Source: Phenylobacterium sp.
Lineage (GTDB): Bacteria; Pseudomonadota; Alphaproteobacteria; Caulobacterales; Caulobacteraceae
Assembly: GCA_018001015.1 (NCBI GenBank)
Contig: JAGNIV010000001.1
Span: forward strand, 310,001-374,000
Direction of reading: 5' to 3'
Length of the DNA: 64,000 bases
A model generated the notes under the pieces. The model was not told the DNA's origin. It did not search any database and was given only the letters and a program-made list of their open reading frames with translations. Below, one piece after another: positions 40,086-50,185 of this stretch. The translations under genes were made by a program, and so were the position numbers. The stretch's first letter is position 1. The number at the start of each line of letters is the position of its first letter.

Positions 40086-40958
40086 TCACGCCATCCCGTC
40101 GGCCCGCGCGGGCTCAGGTGACTGCTGAGGTTCCAGCAGGTCCTGGAACGGCGAGCGGACGTCGGGATCCCAGCTGTGGCGAGCGCCGATGGTGATGCCG
40201 CCATCGACGACAAGGTGAACGCCCGTCACGAACGCCGCAGCGTCAGACGCCAGGTAAAGCGCGGCCTCCGCTATGTCGCTTGGAAGGCCTGGTCGCCCGA
40301 TCGGCTGCACAGCGCCACCGCTGTGGGCGAGCATGTCGGCCATCTGATCTGCGACCGCCCGTGAAAGGCCGCGAGATGTCCCGAAAATCGAGGTCGCCGT
40401 CAGGCCCGGGCAAATGGCGTTCACACGGATGCCTTGCGGAGAAAGCTGAGCAGCGGCGAGCCGGCTCATGTGAATTACGCTGGCCTTCGCACTCGAATAG
40501 GCGATCGGACCGAACCCTGCCTGGAGACCGGCAACGGACGCCGTATTGATGATCGAGCCTCCCCCTCGCGCGCGCATGAAGGGGATCGCATGCTTCATGC
40601 CGAGAGCAGGCCCCCTCACCAAAAGATCGAAAATCCAACTCCACTGCTCGGCGTCTATCGTCGCCAGCGACCGCATGCCATCGGAAACCCCAGCGTTGTT
40701 GAAAAGGATGTCGAGGCCGCCGAAGGCGTCCCGCGCGAGGGTCATGACCCGGGCGAGATCGGCCTCGCTCGTTACATCGCAGTGGGTGTAGAGGAGCTTG
40801 TCGCGAAAGCGCTCCTCAAGCTTGGCCGCCTTGTCGTCCTGAATGTCGGCCACGATGACATCTGCGCCCTCCGCCACAAAGAGTTCGACGGCGCCGAGCC
40901 CGATCCCGGAGGCTCCGCCCGTGATGACAGCGACCTTACCCGCCAGCCTGTTGCCCAT
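40086..40958 (-). CDS. SDR-family oxidoreductase
   Basis: A 290-residue classical short-chain dehydrogenase/reductase. The cofactor motif TGGASGIG is at about 13-20, NNAGVSDG in the middle, and the catalytic Ser, Tyr and Lys in NTASVAGL and AYSSAKASVI. The NAD preference is suggested by Asp at the end of the second strand (VIVADIQ). It would oxidise a secondary alcohol or reduce a ketone of unknown kind. Its promoter region carries several GTTCGAAC-type boxes. Confidence 0.88.
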   Translation of the reverse strand: MGNRLAGKVAVITGGASGIGLGAVELFVAEGADVIVADIQDDKAAKLEERFRDKLLYTHCDVTSEADLARVMTLARDAFGGLDILFNNAGVSDGMRSLATIDAEQWSWIFDLLVRGPALGMKHAIPFMRARGGGSIINTASVAGLQAGFGPIAYSSAKASVIHMSRLAAAQLSPQGIRVNAICPGLTATSIFGTSRGLSRAVADQMADMLAHSGGAVQPIGRPGLPSDIAEAALYLASDAAAFVTGVHLVVDGGITIGARHSWDPDVRSPFQDLLEPQQSPEPARADGMA

Positions 40959-41290
40959 ATCCCGCTCCCATTGGGTTTCGGATGAGGGTTAGGGTTGGAA
41001 CACCGTTCGAATAGGGCGAGCTTTCAAATATGCCGCGATAATCTAGCCACAGGCCTAAGCAGAGACTTTCCGATATCAGGTTCGAACGGAACATCCCCAC
41101 AGAATGGTGACATTTCCGTTTTCGAACTACGTTCGAACCGCTTGAATTCTACTCGCGCGACCGTTTCCACGCGCTTCTTTCATTGAACAGCGGACAGCAC
41201 CCATCTGTTCGCGCATTTTATTACTTCTATTTTTCACGGCTAGGGCGCGCTCGTCCTGTTCGCAGGCGAGCGCGTCCACTTTCGGGCTGA
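40959..41290. promoter_or_regulatory. Promoter region of the SDR gene with GTTCGAAC boxes
   Basis: This 332-nt gap separates the SDR gene from the hydrolase gene, both on the minus strand. Boxes related to GTTCGAAC start at 41005, 41080, 41120 and 41131. The last two form TTCGAAC-TAC-GTTCGAA, a perfect 7-bp inverted repeat. At 41245-41274 there is a GC-rich hairpin that may end the hydrolase transcript, although it lacks a U tract on that strand. I see no gene here. Confidence 0.65.
41121..41137. promoter_or_regulatory. Inverted repeat TTCGAAC-TAC-GTTCGAA
   Basis: A perfect inverted repeat of two 7-bp arms and a 3-nt spacer, placed 163 nt upstream of the SDR start. The design suits a TetR-family dimer. 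Confidence 0.6.
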
Positions 41291-42226
41291 TCAAGCCAAG
41301 GCGGCTCGCAAGCGAGCCGCAGTCTCCTGAGCCGCCGCCTCCACCGCAGGAGAGACGTCGCCAAGCAGATAGAAGTCGTGAATGAGCTCGGGAAAGGCGA
41401 GATGCTCTGCAACAACCCCGTCCGCGACCAGGCGCTCGACGTAAGCCTCCCCCTCATCCTTCAGGGGATCATATCCCGCCGTCACGACCAGGGCCTGCGG
41501 CGCGCCAATGAGGCGATCCTGAAGATGGAGGTAGGTGCGCGCAGCGTCTGGATGGCTTTTGGCGGCAAGCACCTCCTCGAACCAGGCCAAACCTGCCTTG
41601 GTGAGCACCGGGCCGTCCAGGTCTCGCCGCGAGGCCGTCTCCGAGGCCGGCCAGGTCACCGGATAGAGTAGGAGCTGGAAGGCGAGACGCCGATCAGCGT
41701 CATCTCTCAGATCTAGGGCGACAGAGGCCGCGAGATTACCGCCTGCCGAACACCCGCCGATCGCGATTTTCGTCGGATCCACGCCGATCTCGTCGGCATG
41801 ATCAAACGCCCAGACCGTCGCGGCGAGGGCATCGTCATGGGCAGCGGGGAACGGGTGCTCAGGCGCCAGGCGATAGTCCACCGCAAGAACACGAAGCCCC
41901 GCATAGCTCGCCAGCCGGCGGCAATGCCCGTCATGGCTTTCGAGATCGCCGACGACGAAACCTCCACCGTGGAAATAGATCAGCGCTGCAGACGGGTCGG
42001 CGCATCCTTCGGGGACATAGAGACGCGCCGGGATCAGATCCGCCCCCCCGGCGACCTGCAGGTCGAAAGCTCGCACATCCTTTGGGGCGGAGAGGTTCAC
42101 GCCCTGGCGCTGGGCGCGATAGCCCGCGCGCATTTGCTCGGGCGGGATTGTCCCGGCCACCGGGCGCGGCTGCGACGCGGCGGCGACGGCCTGACGATCC
42201 AACATGTCACGAATGGCGACGTCCAT
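41291..42226 (-). CDS. Alpha/beta hydrolase, hormone-sensitive lipase family
   Basis: The 311-residue esterase has the HSL-type oxyanion motif YFHGGGFVVGDL, the nucleophile elbow GGCSAGGNLA (where GDSAG is more usual), the catalytic Asp in YDPLKDEG and His in LIHDFYLLG. It would cleave short or medium esters or a lactone. It follows the aldehyde dehydrogenase gene after 65 nt with a hairpin between. Confidence 0.9.
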   Translation of the reverse strand: MDVAIRDMLDRQAVAAASQPRPVAGTIPPEQMRAGYRAQRQGVNLSAPKDVRAFDLQVAGGADLIPARLYVPEGCADPSAALIYFHGGGFVVGDLESHDGHCRRLASYAGLRVLAVDYRLAPEHPFPAAHDDALAATVWAFDHADEIGVDPTKIAIGGCSAGGNLAASVALDLRDDADRRLAFQLLLYPVTWPASETASRRDLDGPVLTKAGLAWFEEVLAAKSHPDAARTYLHLQDRLIGAPQALVVTAGYDPLKDEGEAYVERLVADGVVAEHLAFPELIHDFYLLGDVSPAVEAAAQETAARLRAALA

Positions 42227-42254
42227 GCAGTTCCTCCGTCGGCTCGACAGGATT

Positions 42255-42278
42255 GGCGGGTGGTCGAAACCACCCGCC
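42255..42278. terminator. Hairpin between aldehyde dehydrogenase and hydrolase genes
   Basis: A perfect 10-bp stem (GGCGGGTGGT / ACCACCCGCC) with a CGAA tetraloop lies 13 nt past the aldehyde dehydrogenase stop. No U tract follows on the minus strand, so it may reduce but not stop transcription of the hydrolase. Confidence 0.5.
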
Positions 42279-42290
42279 CCAGCCGTCTTC

Positions 42291-43730
<1,440 letters not shown>

Positions 43731-43782
43731 CTCAGGCGCCTTTCGAGATTGGTTGTCGTTGAGGGCGGAAGGCGGACCGGGA

Positions 43783-44865
43783 TCAGTCGAAGACGATCAC
43801 CGAGCGGGCAAGTTCGCCCTTTTTCATGTCGGCGAAACCTTCGTTGACCTGGTCTAGCTTGATACGCTGGGAGATCATCTCGTCCAGCTTCAGCCTGCCC
43901 GACATGTAGAAGTCGACCAGCCGCGGCATGTCCACCGGGAAGCGGTTGGAGCCCATCATCGAACCCTGAATCCGCTTCTCGCCAAGGAACGCAGCCCCCA
44001 TCAATGACACCATCTGCCCAGGGGCGATCATGCCGATGATGTTGGCCGTGCCGCCGCGCCGAAGCATGTTGAACGCTTGCTCGGCGGTCTTCGACAAGCC
44101 GATGGCCTCGAAGGAGTGATGGACACCGCCCTTGGTCATCTCAAGAACTTCCTTCACGGCGTCGGTCTGCGACGCATCGATGAAGTCGGTCGCTCCGAAA
44201 GCCTTCGCCAGATTGCTTTTCGACGCCACCATGTCGATGGCGATGACTCTCCCCGCACCGGCGATGGCCGCGCCGTTCACGGCGGCAAGGCCGACACCGC
44301 CGAGCCCGATCACGGCGACTGTCTCGCCTGGCCGAACCTTCGAGGTGTGCATCGCCGCTCCGACACCGGTCATTACCGAGCAACCGATCAGGGCGGCGCG
44401 GTCGAGCGGCATATCTTTGCGGATTGCGACGCAGGCATGCTCGTGGATCAGCATCTGCTCGGCGAAGGACGAGAGGTTGAGATACTGCGCCATCGGTCCA
44501 GTGGCCGACGACAGCCGCGGCTCTTCATCGGGCCGGCGCTTGGTGTCCGGCGACACGCAAAGCGACAGGTGGCCGGTAAGGCAGGATTCACAGTGACCGC
44601 AGTAGGCTGACAGGCATGTGATCACGTGGTCGCCCACCTGGACGGTACGCACTTCCGAGCCGACGGCCTCAACGACGCCGGCGCTCTCATGGCCGAGCAC
44701 CGCCGGCAAGATGGTGGGATAGGACCCTTCGATGAAGTGCAGGTCGGAGTGGCAAAGGCCCGCCGCGGCGGTTCGGATCAGCACCTCGTGCGGGCCCGGC
44801 TTGTTGATCTGAACGTCTTCGACCTGGAGCGGCTTACCCACTTCACGAAATACAGCAGCTTTCAT
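43783..44865 (-). CDS. Zinc-dependent alcohol dehydrogenase
   Basis: The 360-residue medium-chain dehydrogenase has catalytic zinc ligands in GLCHSDLHFIEG and LGHESAGVVEAVG, and four Cys of the structural zinc in CGHCESCLTGHLSLC. The nucleotide loop is IGLGGVGLAAVNGA with Asp downstream (VIAIDMVASK) favouring NAD. It is close in pattern to class III-type enzymes. It lies 52 nt before the aldehyde dehydrogenase gene, so the two act in sequence. Confidence 0.92.
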   Translation of the reverse strand: MKAAVFREVGKPLQVEDVQINKPGPHEVLIRTAAAGLCHSDLHFIEGSYPTILPAVLGHESAGVVEAVGSEVRTVQVGDHVITCLSAYCGHCESCLTGHLSLCVSPDTKRRPDEEPRLSSATGPMAQYLNLSSFAEQMLIHEHACVAIRKDMPLDRAALIGCSVMTGVGAAMHTSKVRPGETVAVIGLGGVGLAAVNGAAIAGAGRVIAIDMVASKSNLAKAFGATDFIDASQTDAVKEVLEMTKGGVHHSFEAIGLSKTAEQAFNMLRRGGTANIIGMIAPGQMVSLMGAAFLGEKRIQGSMMGSNRFPVDMPRLVDFYMSGRLKLDEMISQRIKLDQVNEGFADMKKGELARSVIVFD

Positions 44866-45151
44866 CGCGTATCCTCCGGACGCCCGGCCAACCGGGCTTC
44901 GTTTCTAACTGTTTGTGTGAGCTGACCTGGAGCGGGCGGCCGGAACTGCGCGAGGCGAATGGCGGCCCAAGCGCCGAGCTTCAACATGATCCGCCACTCG
45001 TCTCTCCCCACCCCGAGCCTTGTCGGCTCCGTCTGACCACTCCACAAAACTCGGCAAGCCGAGTTCGAAGGGCCTATGGCGAAGCGACGCCTTCCCGCCC
45101 CCAGATGCGAGGGTCGCGGGACGTCTAGTTTTCGCCTCATCGGCAAGTTCA

Positions 45152-45165
45152 GGCGTTCGAACGCC
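45152..45165. promoter_or_regulatory. 14-bp palindrome GGCGTTCGAACGCC
   Basis: A perfect palindrome built on the GTTCGAAC core found in other intergenic regions of the island. It lies immediately upstream of a possible -10 box (TACAAT at 45170). Confidence 0.55.
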
Positions 45166-45285
45166 ATTCTACAATTGGAAAAACACCGGCCGCTTTTCGG
45201 CTGCGATTCCACTTCTCAAATCGTGTTCGAAGGATCGGGATTGCTGCGCGCGCCATGGTTGGCGCGGCCTTCCCAAACCGAACTC

Positions 45286-45321
45286 GGCGGGCAGCTTCTG
45301 ATCGGGGCTGCCCGCCTTTTT
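45286..45321 (+). terminator. Rho-independent terminator without an annotated gene
   Basis: GGCGGGCAGC pairs perfectly with GCTGCCCGCC across an 11-nt loop and is followed by TTTTT. The U tract is on the plus strand only. No convincing plus-strand gene precedes it. Confidence 0.75.
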
Positions 45322-45408
45322 GCCGCTGAGGGCGGGGCGTCCGACAGGGCCTAAAACAACCGCCCTGGGCCAGGATGTCCCTGGATCGGGAAAGAACCAC
45401 CGACGCGC

Positions 45409-46050
45409 CTAGCCCTTAAGCGCTCCTCGATCCTCATCTCTCTCGATTAGGAACGCCGCGCCCCTGTTCAAACGCTCTGCGAGCACTGGCGGCAGTCGTC
45501 CGCCCGGATAGGAGGCGGACATCGCCGCCATGCCCCGGCCAAGGGCCCAGATGGCATAGGCGGCGTCTTCGTGATGATCTTGCGGTATGCGTACATCCGC
45601 GCGAACTGCGGTCTCATAGGCCTGGAAGGCGCGATACTCCGCGTCGCGCAGTTCCTCGTGTCGCGACAGCATCCGATCGCTGAACATGAGCGAGATCAGT
45701 TGGGGGTGTCGTTCCACAAACGCCAGGAACGCGCGTCCACCGCCGCGCATGGGGGACTCCAGGTTGGGGGCGCCCTGGCCACGCAACAGCTCGCGGCGCA
45801 GGTCTTCGAAGCCGATCAACGACAACGCCAGCAGGATCGCCTCCTTCCCATCGAAGTAATGATAGATGGAGGCGATCCCAATGCCGCCGTGTTCGGCGAT
45901 CGCCCGGAGGTTCATCTCCTCCACGCCATCGGTCGCGAGAATGTAGGCCGCCGCCGAGAGCGCCCGTGCCTTCACGCCGTGCACCTCGTGGGCGGCGTGC
46001 TTGAACCTCGACTTGATGTCGCAGCTTAGGACTGCTGACGCTGCTCTCAT
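45409..46050 (-). CDS. TetR-family regulator
   Basis: The 213-residue single-unit TetR protein has a helix-turn-helix at about 47-66 (NLRAIAEHGGIGIASIYHYF), followed by the usual helical ligand domain. It lies directly downstream of the MFS transporter gene on the same strand, 67 nt away, and upstream of the dehydrogenase genes. The ligand is unknown; it may control one or both of these neighbours. Confidence 0.88.
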   Translation of the reverse strand: MRAASAVLSCDIKSRFKHAAHEVHGVKARALSAAAYILATDGVEEMNLRAIAEHGGIGIASIYHYFDGKEAILLALSLIGFEDLRRELLRGQGAPNLESPMRGGGRAFLAFVERHPQLISLMFSDRMLSRHEELRDAEYRAFQAYETAVRADVRIPQDHHEDAAYAIWALGRGMAAMSASYPGGRLPPVLAERLNRGAAFLIERDEDRGALKG

Positions 46051-46117
46051 TGAATTGTCCTCGGAATGCGCCGGGAGCCGACGGCTTGGAGGTCCGTGAG
46101 ATTTGGTGAGGCGTTCA

Positions 46118-47536
46118 TCAGGCGCGGCCCGGCTCAGTGCGGACTGCAGCCTCCTGGGTCACGGCCTCGATGATCGGGTGTTCGTCGTAGAGCGCATCGC
46201 GCTCGTCCAGTTGGCGGCGGATCTCGGCGTGCCGCTCCGCGCCCAGCTTGTAACCGACCATGCAGAGACCACCGATCATTACGCAGGCCACAGGGCCGAT
46301 GATGTAGACCAGTTCGAGGTTTCGGATGGCCGCCGGCGTGTTCACGGCTCCTTCTTCGGCTTGGTAACCAACGAGGGCCAAGACCCAGAAGGTGGCCCCG
46401 ATTGACACCGCCCCGGCGATCTTCGTCGTCATGGTGGTCATCGCATAGAGCAGGCCCGCCCGTTCTCTGCCCTGCTCCAGCCGCACCTCGTCCGCGATGT
46501 CGGCGGTCATGGCCCGGGTCAGAAGGTTGAAGCCGGAAGCGAAGACCCCGGCGACGAACAGCGCGGCCATGCCAAACGGCAGGCTGCCGTGTGGAATGAA
46601 GGTGAAGGTCACGAGGGTCAGCGAGTAGCCGGTCGTCGTCATCATGACGGTTCGATGTTTCGACAGCCGGATGGCGATGCGTGCGATCGCAGGCGCGCCG
46701 ATGATCCCGGCAAGGATGTAGGTCGCCAGGAGTATGCTGGCCTGGCCGGTGGTGAAACCGCGGCAGTCGGTGAAGTAGAATAGGTAGATCGCTGACATCC
46801 AGCCTGGCCCGAAGGAAAGGAACAGGTCGGCAAGGATCAACCGCAGGAACGTCGGCCGCATGATGAGCGCCCCATAGTCTCGCAGTTTGAATTCATGTCC
46901 GGGAACAGAAGGCGCGATGCGTTCAGGCGTCGTCAGCACCACCAGCGTGATCGCGACGGGAGTGAGAGCGAGAATGAACCAGCCCATCATGGAGACGTTG
47001 CCCGCGTCGGCGACGCCACGTGCTTCATTGATGATCGGGATCGCGATCACGCTGGCCGAACCGAGCACGCCGACCGCGATCAACACGCCGAACAGGCGCG
47101 ATCGATCATCGTATCGCGGAGCCAGGGTGGAGGCCCAGGCGCGATGCGAGAGATCGAGCATGGAGTTGCCGCAGTAGAGGACGAGCAGCCACGCGACCAG
47201 GTAGACGAGCCCGACGCCGTCGGGTGCGAAGAACAAGGCGTAGGTGCCGGCCATGAGCACGGGGGCGCCCAGGATCGTCCAAAGCCGATAGCGCCCGAGC
47301 CGTGTGCGGGTCTTGTCCATCGCCCAGCCGAAGATCCCGTCGACGGGGATATCGATCGTACGGACGATGAAGAAGGCGGTCCCAACGAGGGCGAGACTGA
47401 TTCCCAGGTGACTCGCGAAATGTCGCGGGAGATAGACCGCCATGGCGATGGTCAACGCCGAGATCGGAAGACTCGTCGCTGAGAAGGTCAGCGCGCGAAG
47501 CATCGATAGGGAGGGCTTGGACGGCGTCGACGACAT
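46118..47536 (-). CDS. MFS transporter, GPH (MelB-like) type
   Basis: The 472-residue inner-membrane protein has about twelve hydrophobic segments and the GPH-family pattern: FFIVRTIDIPVDGIFGWAMDKTRTR (in part), with the conserved Asp in the early loop and the RTRLGRYR-type basic motif after helix 2. I choose the ATG at 47536, which shares a base with the stop of a short leader frame (TAATG). It probably imports the pathway's substrate or an intermediate. Confidence 0.85.
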   Translation of the reverse strand: MSSTPSKPSLSMLRALTFSATSLPISALTIAMAVYLPRHFASHLGISLALVGTAFFIVRTIDIPVDGIFGWAMDKTRTRLGRYRLWTILGAPVLMAGTYALFFAPDGVGLVYLVAWLLVLYCGNSMLDLSHRAWASTLAPRYDDRSRLFGVLIAVGVLGSASVIAIPIINEARGVADAGNVSMMGWFILALTPVAITLVVLTTPERIAPSVPGHEFKLRDYGALIMRPTFLRLILADLFLSFGPGWMSAIYLFYFTDCRGFTTGQASILLATYILAGIIGAPAIARIAIRLSKHRTVMMTTTGYSLTLVTFTFIPHGSLPFGMAALFVAGVFASGFNLLTRAMTADIADEVRLEQGRERAGLLYAMTTMTTKIAGAVSIGATFWVLALVGYQAEEGAVNTPAAIRNLELVYIIGPVACVMIGGLCMVGYKLGAERHAEIRRQLDERDALYDEHPIIEAVTQEAAVRTEPGRA

Positions 47537-47586
47537 TAGCGCGCGCCTCGGCAGCTGAAGGTCCGCACGGCACAGAGTTCGAACAT
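47536..47586 (-). CDS. Possible 16-residue leader peptide before the MFS gene
   Basis: An ATG at 47586 with a strong GGGAGG six nt upstream opens a 16-codon frame, MFELCAVRTFSCRGAR, whose TAA overlaps the MFS ATG in TAATG. This layout would couple translation of the transporter to the leader. The GTTCGAAC palindrome at 47577-47584 lies inside the leader's first codons. It may be a chance frame, but the ribosome binding site is better than that of the MFS gene itself. Confidence 0.35.
   Translation of the reverse strand: MFELCAVRTFSCRGAR
47577..47584. promoter_or_regulatory. GTTCGAAC box upstream of the MFS gene
   Basis: A perfect 8-bp palindrome of the island-wide GTTCGAAC type, 41 nt before the MFS start codon. 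Confidence 0.4.
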
Positions 47587-47617
47587 TTTTACCTCCCACA
47601 CACAGGCCTCAGCCTGA

Positions 47618-47641
47618 GGCCGCTCTTTGGCGGCCGGTTTT
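47618..47641 (+). terminator. Small hairpin with T-rich tail
   Basis: GGCCGC and GCGGCC form a 6-bp stem with a TCTTTG loop, followed by GGTTTTCT on the plus strand. Both flanking genes read on the minus strand, so its role is uncertain. Confidence 0.3.
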
Positions 47642-47646
47642 CTCTA

Positions 47647-48384
47647 TTATTGTCGGCGCCTTACGGCGCTTTCACGGATTTGAGGGCTACAGCTAAGGCC
47701 AGCACGCGCCCGCACAGGCTGGGTCATCGAATGCCCATCTTGCATTGATCGTTCGGGCAACCGGTCGTCCGCGCGGTCAGGCTCAAAGGCCCGCACAAAG
47801 CGGAATGCGACCTCCTCCGCGATCCCATCGATGTCGGTGGCCGGTGTCTCGGACCCGGCGACTTTCCGCGGGTCGGCAGCCAGGCAGCCCGAGATCATTC
47901 CGATGAACAGCCCTGCGGCGAGTTCCGGATCGGAACAATTCAGGCGTCCCGCGTGGGTCTCGCAGGCCAGAAATCTGGAAACGGTCTGGCGCAAATTGCA
48001 CGGGTCGAGGTCGCTCCCCCTCGACGCTTGGCTTCGCCCATCGGCGCACAAGGCGGTCGCCGCCGGAGTTGATCGATCCCAGACGAAGTGGAGCGGAAAC
48101 TGCAATAGGCGCTTCGCCAGCGCGGTGAGCGCTAGTGTCGCGGCGGCATCGCCGCACGACCTCGCCAGCAGCACGCCCGCATCGTTTACGTCGTGGCGCA
48201 GCAGCGTCTTCAGGAGCTCTGACCGAGAGCCAAACTGGTTATAGATCGTCTGCTTCGACACCCCTGCTTGCCTGGCGATCTCATCGATCGAGCCCATCGC
48301 GCCGCACACCCTGATCTGGCGTGCCGCCGCGTCGAGTATGGCCTCGGTCTTCAATGGATCGCATTGCCCCTTAGCACGCGGCAT
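47647..48384 (-). CDS. TetR-family regulator
   Basis: The 245-residue protein has a helix-turn-helix at about 32-51 (SIDEIARQAGVSKQTIYNQF). The ATG at 48384 is preceded by CAGGAGA at good spacing; an upstream in-frame start exists without one. The last 35 residues are Arg-rich and unlike the family. It lies between the acyl-CoA synthetase gene and the MFS gene, both on its strand. Confidence 0.87.
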   Translation of the reverse strand: MPRAKGQCDPLKTEAILDAAARQIRVCGAMGSIDEIARQAGVSKQTIYNQFGSRSELLKTLLRHDVNDAGVLLARSCGDAAATLALTALAKRLLQFPLHFVWDRSTPAATALCADGRSQASRGSDLDPCNLRQTVSRFLACETHAGRLNCSDPELAAGLFIGMISGCLAADPRKVAGSETPATDIDGIAEEVAFRFVRAFEPDRADDRLPERSMQDGHSMTQPVRARAGLSCSPQIRESAVRRRQ

Positions 48385-48510
48385 CGCGGTCTCCTGGCGC
48401 ACGAAAGGCCCGATCCCATGGAGCGGACGGCCCCCTCTCCGGAGAGCCGCCATCGACCACCGAGTTCGTCCGGAGCGTGATGAAGAGCGCCTGAAGCACG
48501 ACAGCCAGCT

Positions 48511-50094
48511 CTAGATCTGGCGCGTCCGGCCTTCCCAGTAGGGGGCTCGGACCTTGTTGCGTTGGATTTTTCCCGCCGCGCTTCGTGGGAGTTCGGTGAC
48601 GAAGTCCAGGCTGCGGGGCACCTTGTAGGCGGCGAGAGTCTTCCGCCCGAAATCGAGGATTTCCTGCGCCAGGGCGTCGGACGGCGTATGGCCGGGCTTC
48701 AGCAGGATCACCGCCTTCACCTGTTCGCCCCACTCGTCGTGCGGCACACCGACCGTCGAGGAATCAGCCACGGCCTTATGCTTAATGAGCTCGTTGTCCA
48801 CTTCCTGTGGATAGATATTCACCCCGCCGGAGATGATCGTCTCGGCGTTGCGGCCAGTGAGGAACAGATAGCCGTCCTCGTCGAAGTAGCCGACATCGCC
48901 CATGGTGAAGTAATCGCCGAAGCGGTTGGCGTTGGTCTTGGCCTCGTCCTTGAAGTAGGTGAAGCCGCCGCCGGGGGGAAGTTGGTGGTAGATGCCGCCA
49001 GACTGACCGGTCGGAAGCTCGACGCCCTGCTCATCGAGAATTTTCGACCCCAGAAGAGCGGGCCGCTTACCGACGCTTCCCGGCTTCTGCAGCCATTCCT
49101 CGGAGGTAATGAAGAAGCCCGCGCCGCCTTCCGAGCCCGCGTAGTACTCGACGAGGACTGGGCCGAACCAGTCGATCATCGCCTGCTTGACTTCGGGAGG
49201 GCACGGCGCAGCGCCGTGGATGATGAACTTCACATGGCTGACATCGTACTTGGCCTTGATCTCATCGGGGAGCGCCAGCAAACGCTGGAACATGATCGGG
49301 ACCAGGTGGAGGTGGGTGACCTTCTGCTCGGCGATGGTGCGCAGCACCAGTTCGGAATCCCACTTGTCGATGAAATGCAGCGGGACGCCCGCGGTCATCG
49401 CGGCCCGGACGTCGAAGGACAGCGGCGCGGCGTGATAGGCGGGGCCAGCGCCCAACTGGACATCGGTGCGATAGTCATAGTCGCCCCGCGCGGGTTGGAC
49501 CTGGGGAGCTGGCGGGTTGGCGCGGTAGACGCCCTTTGGGCGGCCCGTCGTCCCCGACGTGTACATCATCTGCGTGCCCAGGACGGGGTCGTCGATGTCC
49601 GTTCCGTCGAGCTTCGCGATCGCCGTCTCATAGTCCTGGAAGCCCGCGACCGATCCACCGACCACGAGCTTCAAGGCCAGGTCTGGACATGCGTCGGCTA
49701 CGGCCGCCAACCCGCCGACCCGCGCGTCGCCGATCAGGACCTTCGCTTCGCAATCGCGCACGATGTAGGCGATCTCGTCGGTCGTCAGGTGCCAGTTGAC
49801 CGGGGTGATGCGGGCGCCCGTCCGGTGCGCAGCGGCCAGAACCTCGACGAACTCGTGGCGGTTTGAGCACACCAGCGCGACGGCCTCGCCCGCCTTCAGG
49901 CCATGCTGTCGGAAGAGACGCGCCAGCCGGTTCGCATTGGCGTTGATCTGCGCAAAGGTGTGCGAGCGTCCATTGGGGTCGTAAACGGAAACCTTGTCCG
50001 GCTGGATCGACGCCCAGACCGCGGGCGTCATCCCGGTGGCGGCGGCGGCTGTCAGACGCTCCAAAAGACCGTCGCGTTCCAGCACAGTAACCAT
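48511..50094 (-). CDS. Acyl-CoA synthetase (AMP-forming)
   Basis: The 527-residue enzyme activates a carboxylic acid as its CoA thioester with ATP. Motifs are the phosphate loop YTSGTTGRPKGV, the segment VEYYAGSEGGAGFFI, the adenine-binding GYLFLTGRNAETIISGG and the C-terminal catalytic Lys in PRSAAGKIQRNKVR. The ATG at 50094 has GAGGGAAC upstream; the frame extends 83 codons further without a domain. It follows an acyl-CoA dehydrogenase gene and would feed it. Confidence 0.92.
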   Translation of the reverse strand: MVTVLERDGLLERLTAAAATGMTPAVWASIQPDKVSVYDPNGRSHTFAQINANANRLARLFRQHGLKAGEAVALVCSNRHEFVEVLAAAHRTGARITPVNWHLTTDEIAYIVRDCEAKVLIGDARVGGLAAVADACPDLALKLVVGGSVAGFQDYETAIAKLDGTDIDDPVLGTQMMYTSGTTGRPKGVYRANPPAPQVQPARGDYDYRTDVQLGAGPAYHAAPLSFDVRAAMTAGVPLHFIDKWDSELVLRTIAEQKVTHLHLVPIMFQRLLALPDEIKAKYDVSHVKFIIHGAAPCPPEVKQAMIDWFGPVLVEYYAGSEGGAGFFITSEEWLQKPGSVGKRPALLGSKILDEQGVELPTGQSGGIYHQLPPGGGFTYFKDEAKTNANRFGDYFTMGDVGYFDEDGYLFLTGRNAETIISGGVNIYPQEVDNELIKHKAVADSSTVGVPHDEWGEQVKAVILLKPGHTPSDALAQEILDFGRKTLAAYKVPRSLDFVTELPRSAAGKIQRNKVRAPYWEGRTRQI

Positions 50095-50149
50095 GAGTTC
50101 CCTCTTCTCTAGATGCCGGACTCTCGCCGCCGGCTTATGATGTTTTACT

Positions 50150-50165
50150 AAGGACTGAAGTCCTT
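50150..50165. promoter_or_regulatory. Inverted repeat AAGGACT-GA-AGTCCTT
   Basis: A perfect 7-bp inverted repeat with a 2-nt spacer lies between the dehydrogenase stop and the acyl-CoA synthetase start. It may be an operator or an RNA hairpin. Confidence 0.35.
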
Positions 50166-50185
50166 CTGGTCGCGACGCTGCGCAG

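Larger units (their letters stand above)
44866..45408. other. 543-nt intergenic region with an orphan plus-strand terminator
   Basis: Both flanking genes are on the minus strand, yet this stretch ends with a strong terminator that works only on the plus strand. GTTCGAA boxes start at 45063, 45155 and 45225; the middle one is the core of the 14-bp palindrome GGCGTTCGAACGCC at 45152-45165. A TACAAT resembling a -10 box is at 45170. A plus-strand small RNA of about 140 nt ending at 45321 would explain the layout, but no known family is recognised. Confidence 0.4.

Noticed and set aside
41245..41274. GC-rich hairpin as a terminator of the hydrolase gene
   Set aside because: The stem is good but the strand in question is followed by an A-rich, not U-rich, stretch; recorded only in the region description.
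45076..45354. Plus-strand frame ending in a TetR-like start (QLLIGAARLFAAEG)
   Set aside because: Only about 15 residues resemble TetR, the frame stops before a helix-turn-helix, and the same bases form a strong terminator. Kept only as an alternative explanation of that region.
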